From an uncultured Flavobacteriaceae bacterium (GTDB lineage Bacteria; Bacteroidota; Bacteroidia; Flavobacteriales; Flavobacteriaceae), in contig CALSTP010000001.1 in assembly GCA_943789305.1 (NCBI GenBank), positions 534,178 to 598,177 on the forward strand: 64,000 nucleotides of DNA, given 5' to 3'. The notes beneath the pieces are model-generated. The model saw only the letters and a program-made list of their open reading frames with translations. It did not search any database and was not told the origin of the DNA. Position numbers and translations under genes: made by a program. Of the stretch, positions 57,126 through 64,000 are shown piece after piece. Numbering within the stretch: position 1 is the stretch's first letter; every line of letters begins with the position of its first letter.

Positions 57126-58319
57126 ATGTCACAACAAAAAAACACTATTCTTTTTGATGGTCCTGAGCGTTTGAACTTACTTCCATTTACCTACATAAGG
57201 CCTGTTGCAGAACTTAGAATTGGTATTAATACCTTAAGAGAAAAATGGGAAGCTTTTCTAAAGAAAAGTTGTTCCTATGCTACTCAAGATTATTTATCCA
57301 AAAAATATCCCATACATACTTCTGAACTCAATTATTTCATCAATGCGAGTTATGTTCCAACAGAAGTTTTGGTAAGTCAAATAGAAAAACTCAAACCCAA
57401 TCAGGTATTGGTTTTTGAAAATAATCCTATTGCTTTTTACACAGAAAAACATGAGCTGCCTAAAGGTATGGATGATTTTTTTCAGGTTGAGGTTGAATCC
57501 GATCCACTCCATATCAAAACAAGTTCTGATTTATTTTCAAAAAATGCAGAAGTACTAGAATTGGATTTTGAACGACTTACTCAAGGAAAGAGAAATCAAA
57601 TTATAGCGGATAGTAGTAATCGTCTTATTTGTCCTGAACGAATTTTCATTGAACCGGGAGCAAAACTTTCTTGTGCCATCCTCAACGCGACTGATGGCCC
57701 AATATATATTGGAAAAAACACTGAAGTTATGGAAGGTGCCATGCTCAGAGGTCCAATTGCTTTATGTGATGAGGTGAAAATAAAAATGGGAACAAAGATT
57801 TATGGAGGAACAACCATTGGTCCAGGATCTAAGATAGGCGGGGAACTCAGTAATGTTTTGTTTATGGGGAATTCAAATAAAGGGCATGATGGGTTTCTGG
57901 GAAATGCAGTAATTGGTGAGTGGTGCAATATCGGATCAGCCACTGACGCTTCGAACCTAAAAAACAATTACAGCAAAGTTCGAATATGGAATTATTCCTC
58001 CAAAAATTTCGCAAAATCTGAATTGCAGTTTTGTGGTCTTCTTATGGGGGATTTCAGTCGTTGTGGGATTCATTCCATGTTCAATACAGCTACAGTGATT
58101 GGTGTCAATACGAATATTTTTGGAACAGGGTTTCCAAGAACTTTCATCCCTAGTTATAGTTATGGAGGAGCACAAGGCCTCAAAACCTATGCTTTTTCAA
58201 AAGCAATGGAAGCAAATAGTGCGATGATGAAACGCAAAGGGGTAGAACTTTCTGAACTGGATTTAGAAATTCTTCAGGCAGTTTTTGATCAGTCGGCAGT
58301 ATGGAGAAGAGATCCCTAA
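57126..58319 (+). CDS. GlmU-like protein with nucleotidyltransferase-like and left-handed beta-helix domains
   Basis: A 397-aa protein of the GlmU-related family found throughout Bacteroidota. The N-terminus 'NTILFDGPERLNLLPFTYIRPVAELRIGINTLREKW' is the degenerate nucleotidyltransferase part. From about residue 190, 'GPIYIGKNTEVMEGAMLRGPIALCDEVKIKMGTKIYGGTTIG' is a hexapeptide left-handed beta-helix typical of acyltransferases. The N-domain lacks an obvious GxGTRM loop, so classical uridylyltransferase activity is doubtful. Function unknown; sugar-nucleotide metabolism is the usual suggestion. Ends 2 bp from the convergent lipoprotein gene. Confidence 0.85.
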   Translation: MSQQKNTILFDGPERLNLLPFTYIRPVAELRIGINTLREKWEAFLKKSCSYATQDYLSKKYPIHTSELNYFINASYVPTEVLVSQIEKLKPNQVLVFENNPIAFYTEKHELPKGMDDFFQVEVESDPLHIKTSSDLFSKNAEVLELDFERLTQGKRNQIIADSSNRLICPERIFIEPGAKLSCAILNATDGPIYIGKNTEVMEGAMLRGPIALCDEVKIKMGTKIYGGTTIGPGSKIGGELSNVLFMGNSNKGHDGFLGNAVIGEWCNIGSATDASNLKNNYSKVRIWNYSSKNFAKSELQFCGLLMGDFSRCGIHSMFNTATVIGVNTNIFGTGFPRTFIPSYSYGGAQGLKTYAFSKAMEANSAMMKRKGVELSELDLEILQAVFDQSAVWRRDP

Positions 58320-58321
58320 AT

Positions 58322-59944
58322 TTATTTCTTTTGAACTCGTTTGAGGTTCAAAAGATTTATCGAATTCATTTCTAGTCCGCTTATATTTTTTCTTTTAAAC
58401 CGAATGGCTTGGTCATAGTACAGTGGGATTACAGGGTATGAAGACATCAATAAATCATCCATTTTTTTGTATAGGATAATTCGATCTACAGGATCTGAAA
58501 TCTTCATAGTTTCTTCATAGAGCTTGTCAAACTTTGCCTCTGAAAAATGAGTGTAATTGGGTCCTCTTGGACTGAAATTTTTTGAATAAAATAAAGATAA
58601 ATAGTTTTCGGCATCTGGATAATCTGCAATCCAACTCGCTCGAAAAGTTTCCAAATTCCCGGAGCTTTTGGCTTGTCTTAAGGTAGCTGTTGGCATAAGG
58701 TCTATGACAATATCAATCCCAATATTTTGATAAGCCCTTTGTAAATATTCACAAATATCAAGATAATTTATATCTGTAGCCAGTCGTATTTTTGGTTTTT
58801 CACCATATTCCTTTACGTATTCTTGAACCAATTCTTGAGCCAAACTCAGATTATATTCATTGAAAATTGCATTTCCATGTCCAGGAAGTCCCTTAGGAAT
58901 GAATCCTTGAAAAGCTGGAAATCCAATGGTATTTCTGAGGAAAAGGATCATTTTTTCTCGATCAAAACCAACATTCATCGCTTTTCTAATTTGTTTGGAT
59001 TTGACTGCACGGTTGCTGGCATCCAAATAAAAGCCAATGTATTCGGTGTTTAAATAAGGGCCTTTTTCCATTTTAATGTCTTGACTATATTTTTCTTGAA
59101 GGACTCCCAAAGGGGTTAGTAAATCATCTTTGTAAGAAGTATCCAGTGAATTTAAAAAATCAAATTTTCCTTGGATAAACATCATGAATTCACTTTGGAT
59201 GTCAGGTAAAAAACTTATGGCGATTGCTTCAAGGTAAGGGAGTTGTTCTCCATTTTGATCACGTTCAAAATAGAGTTCGTTTTTGCGGAGTACTAATTTC
59301 ACATCTTCTTCCCATTTTTTAAATTTAAACGGGCCAGTTCCAATGGGATTGGATCTAAAATCATCCTTATAATAGGTAATTCCCTCTTTTGGAACAACAG
59401 CGCAGTAACGCATGGTTAGTAAACCTAAAAAAGCAGGGAAAGGCTGTTTTAATTCAATTTGTAAAACACGCGTATCTGTGGCGTGATAATTTTTAACATT
59501 TTGAAGTACCCAGCCCCCTGGTGAACCTGTCTGTTCGTCTTTTAGGCGATCAAAACTAAACACAAAGTCTTCTGCAGTAACAGTTCTCGTTTGTTTTGAA
59601 CCAAAAACCTGGGATTTATGAAAGTAGACATCATCACGAAGTATAAAAGTATATACTGTTCCATCTTCATTAATCTGCCATGACTTTGCTATTTCGGGAC
59701 GTATTTTTAGTGAATCATCCAATTGAACTAAGCCATTGAATAGTTGTTGTATGGGCCATATGTTTTGGGGATTCCTTGCAAAAGCAGGATCAAGGGAGGT
59801 AATGTTCCGAAATTCGTTGTACCTAAAAACAGTAGTGTCGTTGATTTTAACTTCCGATTGACAACCTAGGACTAGAACTGTCAGGCAAAGAAAGAATTTT
59901 TGGAATAATTGCTTCGGTAAATTGATATTGAACTTGAAAATCAA
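58322..59944 (-). CDS. Peptide/oligopeptide-binding ABC transporter lipoprotein (SBP family 5)
   Basis: A 540-aa substrate-binding protein. The lipobox 'LTVLVLGC' places the lipidated cysteine at residue 28. Family 5 motifs include 'LDPAFARNPQNIWPIQQLFNGLVQLDDSLKIRPEIAKSWQINEDGTVYTFILRDDVYFH', 'ANFVFSFDRL'-like 'AEDFVFSFDRLKD' and 'YPDAENYLSLFYSKNF'. It captures peptides or similar solutes for import, but no permease or ATPase gene lies next to it. The start codon region overlaps the divergent mtaB promoter. Confidence 0.92.
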   Translation of the reverse strand: MIFKFNINLPKQLFQKFFLCLTVLVLGCQSEVKINDTTVFRYNEFRNITSLDPAFARNPQNIWPIQQLFNGLVQLDDSLKIRPEIAKSWQINEDGTVYTFILRDDVYFHKSQVFGSKQTRTVTAEDFVFSFDRLKDEQTGSPGGWVLQNVKNYHATDTRVLQIELKQPFPAFLGLLTMRYCAVVPKEGITYYKDDFRSNPIGTGPFKFKKWEEDVKLVLRKNELYFERDQNGEQLPYLEAIAISFLPDIQSEFMMFIQGKFDFLNSLDTSYKDDLLTPLGVLQEKYSQDIKMEKGPYLNTEYIGFYLDASNRAVKSKQIRKAMNVGFDREKMILFLRNTIGFPAFQGFIPKGLPGHGNAIFNEYNLSLAQELVQEYVKEYGEKPKIRLATDINYLDICEYLQRAYQNIGIDIVIDLMPTATLRQAKSSGNLETFRASWIADYPDAENYLSLFYSKNFSPRGPNYTHFSEAKFDKLYEETMKISDPVDRIILYKKMDDLLMSSYPVIPLYYDQAIRFKRKNISGLEMNSINLLNLKRVQKK

Positions 59945-59957
59945 AGTAGTATATTTG
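59928..59957 (+). promoter_or_regulatory. Bacteroidota-type promoter of mtaB
   Basis: TTG (59928-59930), exactly 19 bp, then TATATTTG (59950-59957), the best match to the phylum consensus in the window. It lies partly inside the first codons of the divergent lipoprotein gene. Confidence 0.6.
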
Positions 59958-59986
59958 TCCCAAAATTAACCTTTTTTAGAGACATC

Positions 59987-61330
59987 TTGGAATCATTAAT
60001 TACCAATAAGGCTGTTAAAGCCAAAAAAACTTCTGTTGCATTCCATACCTTGGGGTGTAAACTTAATTTTTCTGAGACAGCATCAATTGCCAGAGATTTC
60101 TCGGAAGAACATTATAGTAGGGTACCTTTTGAGTCTTCAGCAGATGTCTATGTGATCAATACCTGTTCGGTTACCGAAAATGCGGACAAACGGTTCAAAA
60201 CATTGGTAGCAAAAGTATTGCGTCAGAATCCAGAAGCATTTGTAGCTGCTATCGGTTGTTATGCTCAATTGCAACCTGAGGCATTGGCCGGTGTTGCAGG
60301 GGTGGATTTGGTGCTAGGAGCTTCAGAAAAATTTAAGTTGACACAATATCTTAGTGACCTTACCAAGAAAGAGACCGGTATTGTTCATTCTTGTGAAATT
60401 GATACGGTAACTCAATACACAAGTAGCTTTTCAACCAGCGATCGAACCCGAGCTTTTTTGAAAGTCCAAGACGGTTGTGACTATAAATGTACTTATTGTA
60501 CCATTCCTTTGGCGAGGGGAATATCGAGAAGTGATTCACTGGAAAACGTTATAGCCAATGCAAAGAAAATTGCCTCTCAAGACATCAAAGAAATTGTTTT
60601 AACTGGAGTCAATATTGGGGACTTTGGAAAAGGGGACTTTGGCACCAAAAAACATCAACATACTTTTTTAGATCTAGTCAAAGCTTTGGATGAAGTTGAA
60701 GGAATTAATCGAATCCGAATTTCTTCTATTGAACCTAATTTGCTTAAAGATGAAACCATCTCGTTTGTGAGCAAAAGCAATTCTTTTGTTCCTCATTTTC
60801 ATGTCCCTCTCCAAAGTGGGAGCGATTTAATTTTAAAAAGGATGCGAAGACGATACTTATCCCGATTGTATGTTGACCGGGTAAAGGCAATAAAAAGTGT
60901 TATGCCCAATGCCTGTATTGGGGTAGATGTAATTGTTGGTTTCCCAGGGGAAACAGACGAGGAGTTTTTAAAAACCTATAAATTTTTGGCTGAGCTAGAC
61001 ATTTCGTATTTACATGTTTTTTCATATTCCGAACGTCCAAATACAGAGGCTTCCGAAATGAACGAAGTTGTTCCCCAGCACATCCGTTCGAAACGCAGTA
61101 AAATGTTACGAGGGCTATCCGTTAAAAAAAGACATCATTTTTATGAATCTCAGTTAGGATCAGAGCGATTAGTTCTTTTTGAGGGAGAAAACAAAAAAGG
61201 ATACATCACCGGTTTTACCGATAATTATGTTAAAGTAAGAACGCCTTGGAATCCCAGTTTAATTAATTCACTTCACAAAGTCAACTTGAAATATATCGAT
61301 GATGAAGGGTTTGTTCGAATCAGTTTATAG
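59987..61330 (+). CDS. mtaB: tRNA t6A37 methylthiotransferase MtaB
   Basis: Radical SAM methylthiotransferase that converts t6A37 to ms2t6A37 in tRNA (447 aa). The UPF0004 domain ligands are C24 ('TLGCKLN'), C60 ('NTCSVTENADKR') and C91 ('IGCYAQL'). The radical SAM cluster is C164, C168 and C171 in 'QDGCDYKCTYCTIPLARG'. A C-terminal TRAM domain is short but present. 'CTIPLARG' and 'GCKLN' fit MtaB rather than MiaB or RimO. The TTG start at 59987 lies 29 bp after a good promoter; no nearby ATG exists. The 3' end overlaps the GNAT gene by 6 bp. Confidence 0.93.
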   Translation: MESLITNKAVKAKKTSVAFHTLGCKLNFSETASIARDFSEEHYSRVPFESSADVYVINTCSVTENADKRFKTLVAKVLRQNPEAFVAAIGCYAQLQPEALAGVAGVDLVLGASEKFKLTQYLSDLTKKETGIVHSCEIDTVTQYTSSFSTSDRTRAFLKVQDGCDYKCTYCTIPLARGISRSDSLENVIANAKKIASQDIKEIVLTGVNIGDFGKGDFGTKKHQHTFLDLVKALDEVEGINRIRISSIEPNLLKDETISFVSKSNSFVPHFHVPLQSGSDLILKRMRRRYLSRLYVDRVKAIKSVMPNACIGVDVIVGFPGETDEEFLKTYKFLAELDISYLHVFSYSERPNTEASEMNEVVPQHIRSKRSKMLRGLSVKKRHHFYESQLGSERLVLFEGENKKGYITGFTDNYVKVRTPWNPSLINSLHKVNLKYIDDEGFVRISL

Positions 61331-61618
61331 CTTGATTCCTACAGGTAAAAGTTCTTTGTAGTGCTTGTTTTTTCTTAAAAAAACAGCAATCTCTGGACTG
61401 GTTGGAACCACTCTTAATTTTTTCTCAGCAACAGAATCAAGAACCGTTTTGATGAATTCGTCTTTAAATATAGTAGTGTCAATTTCCTCAGGAACAATCA
61501 ACTTGGTCAGGAAAATTTTTCGTTCTTGTTCTGCATATTCAATGCGCGCCATGGATCCGTTTACAACAACTTCAAATTGACGTAAAAATTCATTATTTTC
61601 GAGGATTAGATGACTCAT
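61325..61618 (-). CDS. Small GNAT-fold N-acetyltransferase-like protein (NATD1/YjdJ type)
   Basis: About 97 aa starting at the ATG 61618 ('MSHLILENNEFLRQFEV'); the track's 29 extra residues are not family-like. 'RIEYAEQERKIFLTKLIVPEEI' and 'LRVVPTSPEIAVFLRKNKHYKELL' match the short COG2388-type acetyltransferases. The usual acetyl-CoA pyrophosphate loop 'GxGxGxxL' after the first strands is not conserved here ('DTTIFKDEFIKTVLDS'), so catalysis is doubtful. Convergent with mtaB with a 6-bp overlap. Confidence 0.8.
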   Translation of the reverse strand: MSHLILENNEFLRQFEVVVNGSMARIEYAEQERKIFLTKLIVPEEIDTTIFKDEFIKTVLDSVAEKKLRVVPTSPEIAVFLRKNKHYKELLPVGIKL

Positions 61619-61754
61619 AGTGATTGATTCAGTTATGTTTAAAATACTACCAAACGTTGTTTTTGATTTTAAATAAATCTCAAAAAGACAGGTTTGGATA
61701 TCCATCTTAAGAAACGGAATACAAAGATACGAATTATTTGTTAAACAACTTAGA

Positions 61755-62438
61755 ATGCAACCACAACCTGTTAAGGAAAAAAAAAAGAGAGGACTTTATT
61801 TGATGCCAGGAATGGCAGCCAGTCCTAAAATATTTGAATTTATTGATTTAACGGATCTCTTTGAGGTAGTTCATTTATCGTGGATTACACCAAAAGAGGA
61901 TGAGCCTATCGAAGATTATGCACTGCGGATGTGCGAACGCGTTAACCATCAAAATCCCATTTTACTTGGGGTTTCTTTTGGCGGAATTTTGGTACAAGAA
62001 ATGGCCAAACACATTAATTGCTACAAAGTTGTAATTGTTTCGAGTGTTAAATCCAATATCGAACTCTCCTTATCCATGAAGATGTCACAAAAAACGAATG
62101 CACACAAACTTTTACCTACTCAATGGATTCAAAACCTAGAAAGTTTAGCACTTTTTCTTTTTGGGAGTTCAGTAGAGCGTAAATTAGAATTGTATCAAAA
62201 ATACTTATCCGAAAGAGACCCGAATTATTTGAAATGGGCAATTCATACCCTTGTAAATTGGAAGCAAAAATCTTTTGATCCTAAGCTTATTCATATCCAT
62301 GGAAAAAAAGACACCGTCTTTCCTTTTAAAAATGTCATAAAAACTCCTTATCTTCATAACTTGACGGATGGGACTCATGCAATGATATTGGTGCAAAACC
62401 AGTGGTTCAATTCAGAGTTACCTAAAATATTGTCCTAA
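61755..62438 (+). CDS. Alpha/beta hydrolase
   Basis: A 227-aa soluble hydrolase. The nucleophile elbow is 'LGVSFGGILVQ' with S74, the acid is probably the Asp in 'HIHGKKDTVFP', and the histidine is in 'LTDGTHAMIL'. 'YLMPGMAASPKIFEF' is the oxyanion-hole region. The fold covers esterases, lipases and others; substrate unknown. The lytic transglycosylase gene follows 11 bp after the stop, so they may be cotranscribed. Confidence 0.85.
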   Translation: MQPQPVKEKKKRGLYLMPGMAASPKIFEFIDLTDLFEVVHLSWITPKEDEPIEDYALRMCERVNHQNPILLGVSFGGILVQEMAKHINCYKVVIVSSVKSNIELSLSMKMSQKTNAHKLLPTQWIQNLESLALFLFGSSVERKLELYQKYLSERDPNYLKWAIHTLVNWKQKSFDPKLIHIHGKKDTVFPFKNVIKTPYLHNLTDGTHAMILVQNQWFNSELPKILS

Positions 62439-62449
62439 ATTTATATCGG

Positions 62450-63373
62450 ATGAAAAACATAAATAAAATTACAATAAGCGTTATTTTACTGATCGGAGCA
62501 GGAGTTCTTCTCAGTAATAATATTATCGGAAACAAAACAGCTTTTAAAACTTATGACTTTGGAGAGCCTTATAAAGTATATGCCCTCCAAATAGCCAAAG
62601 AATATACTTTTGCTGGAGAAACGGTAACCATGGACGATGCGGATCTTCGCCAACGCATGGACAAAGAACTTTTGGTGAATACCTATTGGCAATCCAATAT
62701 GATGTTGATGATCAAAAGAAGTAATCAATACTTTCCGTTGATCGAGCGTATTCTCAAAGAAGAGGGGGTACCCGACGACTTTAAGTATTTGGCAGTAATA
62801 GAAAGTGGTCTAGAAAATGTGATCTCTCCTGCTGGAGCTAAAGGATTTTGGCAAATACTCAGAACTACAGGAAAAGAAATGGGGCTTGAGGTAAATTCAA
62901 ATGTAGACGAACGTTATCACCTTGAACTCTCAACTCGAGTAGCTTGTACGTACTTGAAAAAGGCAAAAGAGAAACTGGGTTCTTGGACACTAGCTGCAGC
63001 CTCATACAATCGAGGGATTTCTGGGATTAAAAGACTGCTTGAAAAACAACAGGTAGATAACTATTATGATTTATTACTCAACAGAGAGACTAAAAGATAT
63101 GTTTTTAGAATTTTGGCAATGAAAGAAATTCTATCAAACCCCAGCCAATACGGGTTTGTTTATGACTCTATGGATCTTTACGGAGAACTAAAAGCAAAGA
63201 AAATTCCCGTAGATACTGGAATAACCAACATCGCAGCTTTTTCAAAATCAATGGGAATTAATTACAAGCAACTGAAAATTTTCAACCCCTGGTTGCTAGA
63301 AAATCATTTGAACAACAAGTCACGAAAGCAGTATTACATTGCCCTCCCAGATTTAAGTGAAATTGGACCTTAG
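62450..63373 (+). CDS. Membrane-anchored lytic transglycosylase (MltD/SLT-like)
   Basis: A 307-aa peptidoglycan-cleaving enzyme. The N-terminal helix ('ITISVILLIGAGVLLSNNII') is a signal anchor. The transglycosylase domain has catalytic E118 in 'YLAVIESGLENVISPAGAKGFWQI', then 'STRVACTYLKKAKEKLGSWTLAAASYNRG' and 'YYDLLLNRETKRYVFRILA', as in MltD/MltC-like enzymes. The last 50 residues resemble a LysM-like stub ('VDTGITNIAAFSKSMGINYKQLKIFNPWL'), which would aid glycan binding. Ends with a 4-bp overlap with the convergent TPR gene. Confidence 0.92.
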   Translation: MKNINKITISVILLIGAGVLLSNNIIGNKTAFKTYDFGEPYKVYALQIAKEYTFAGETVTMDDADLRQRMDKELLVNTYWQSNMMLMIKRSNQYFPLIERILKEEGVPDDFKYLAVIESGLENVISPAGAKGFWQILRTTGKEMGLEVNSNVDERYHLELSTRVACTYLKKAKEKLGSWTLAAASYNRGISGIKRLLEKQQVDNYYDLLLNRETKRYVFRILAMKEILSNPSQYGFVYDSMDLYGELKAKKIPVDTGITNIAAFSKSMGINYKQLKIFNPWLLENHLNNKSRKQYYIALPDLSEIGP

Positions 63374-63885
63374 ATTCGTTTCATTTGTTGCTTCATTTCT
63401 TTGATTTGCCCTGTCAACATGCCTTGGCTATCCAGTTTTTTAGCTTTGTTGATTAAGAGGGTAGCCTCTCTCTTTCTTCGTTTCTGCATGTAAATTCCCG
63501 CAAGACTCAAATTAGCCATAGCCAAATCAGTGTCCATAGACATTCCCAACTCAAGCGCTTTTTTAAAATATTTCTCTGCCTTGGTTAAGTTGGTCTGCGA
63601 TAGAATAATTCCGTGTAAGTAGTTGAAATAGCCTTGTTGCTTGGTTACCAAATTTTGCTCGGGGTTTGATATCCGATTCAACCACTTAAGGGTACCTTCA
63701 AAATTTTGTTTTCTGAGTTGAAAGAAAGCCAAAAGGATAAACTCGTTTTTGTAATACAGTAAAATAAACATTCCACAAATCAGCAGCAGGAAAATCCCGT
63801 TTCCAATGGCACCCTCATAGAATTGGTAGATACTAAATGCAAGGGTAAAAAAAGCAAGAATAAGTTTTATAATCTTAGGAAACAT
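63370..63885 (-). CDS. Membrane-anchored TPR-like protein
   Basis: A 171-aa protein with two adjacent N-terminal hydrophobic helices ('IIKLILAFFTLAFSIYQFYEG' and 'NGIFLLLICGMFILLYY') and a helical domain with TPR-like motifs ('GYFNYLHGIILSQTNLTKAEKYFKKALELG', 'AMANLSLAGIYMQKRRKREATLLINKAKKL'). It probably scaffolds proteins at the inner membrane; partner unknown. A TAnnTTTG element (minus-strand TAACTTTG, 63902-63909) lies 17 bp ahead of the start. Confidence 0.82.
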   Translation of the reverse strand: MFPKIIKLILAFFTLAFSIYQFYEGAIGNGIFLLLICGMFILLYYKNEFILLAFFQLRKQNFEGTLKWLNRISNPEQNLVTKQQGYFNYLHGIILSQTNLTKAEKYFKKALELGMSMDTDLAMANLSLAGIYMQKRRKREATLLINKAKKLDSQGMLTGQIKEMKQQMKRI

Positions 63886-63901
63886 GGTTCAATATTTTCG
63901 C

Positions 63902-63909
63902 CAAAGTTA
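63902..63909 (-). promoter_or_regulatory. Putative -7 element of the TPR gene
   Basis: Minus-strand TAACTTTG fits TAnnTTTG at a suitable distance from the ATG at 63885. No -33 box recognised. The remaining bases to the window end hold only a 22-codon ORF that I do not call. Confidence 0.35.
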
Positions 63910-64000
63910 ATAAAAACTAATCATTATGCTGAAAGAATTAAGCAGAACAGTTGTTGTTTTTGTAGTTTTTTTGTTTCCAAAAAACAAGAGTTAATCATGA

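Noticed and set aside
63926-63994. 22-codon ORF at the window end (hydrophobic 'TVVVFVVFLF')
   Set aside because: Has a plausible TAAA leader but is too short, of simple composition and next to the window edge; not enough evidence to call it.

Overview
The window looks like a chromosomal segment of a marine, light-using member of the Flavobacteriales (Bacteroidota). The evidence is AT-rich DNA, a proteorhodopsin beside a Brp/Blh carotene dioxygenase, a SprB-like giant adhesin with a type IX (type B) C-terminal signal followed by a PorP/SprF partner, TAAA-like rather than GGAGG-like leaders, and several -7 elements of the Bacteroidota form TAnnTTTG. The species cannot be named from sequence reading alone. 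Genes are densely packed, with many 1-20 bp overlaps, and no gap exceeds 300 bp. I saw no rRNA, tRNA, CRISPR array, insertion sequence or prophage.

Layout. 1-5 kb: end of citrate synthase, an SDR/DUF2867 protein with an unknown partner, and argS. 5-6.7 kb: proteorhodopsin and blh, divergent from a shared AT-rich region; together they supply opsin and retinal for a green-type proton pump. 6.9-12.3 kb: ffh-folD, a membrane protein with a VOC protein, queE, a methyltransferase and a YkgJ-type cysteine-cluster protein. 12.3-15.8 kb: a NamZ-type muramidase, a frameshifted FtsX/LolC-like permease and a PLP cysteine synthase-like enzyme.

15.9-39.2 kb is dominated by one 22.3-kb gene for a cell-surface adhesin of about 7,430 residues. 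It is broken into two ORFs by a one-base deletion inside the first of four near-identical 858-bp tandem repeats. A PorP/SprF gene follows directly. The adhesin has a signal peptide, alternating Ig-like modules, a long array of 'GLPxGI...ISGTP' modules, SprB-type repeats, a PKD-like domain and a T9SS type B terminus. An apparently mobile domain of about 80 residues seems to be inserted at five places inside other modules.

39.2-49.9 kb: an M28 peptidase, a MarR-acyl-CoA dehydrogenase operon with a striking 42-bp operator, an acyl-CoA ligase, purL and an RNA m5C methyltransferase. 49.9-56.7 kb: an ECF sigma / membrane anti-sigma-like / LTXXQ-like triad with overlapping genes, possibly preceded by a 35-codon small ORF, then an ABC exporter, phosphosugar mutase, glycosyltransferase and DUF4199 cluster. 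56.7-64 kb: L31 type B, a GlmU-like protein, a peptide-binding lipoprotein, mtaB, a small GNAT protein, an alpha/beta hydrolase, a lytic transglycosylase and a TPR membrane protein.

Two otherwise intact genes (the permease and the adhesin) each carry a one-base frameshift. Sequencing error is a live alternative to genuine inactivation. All family assignments come from reading motifs by eye; no database search was run.
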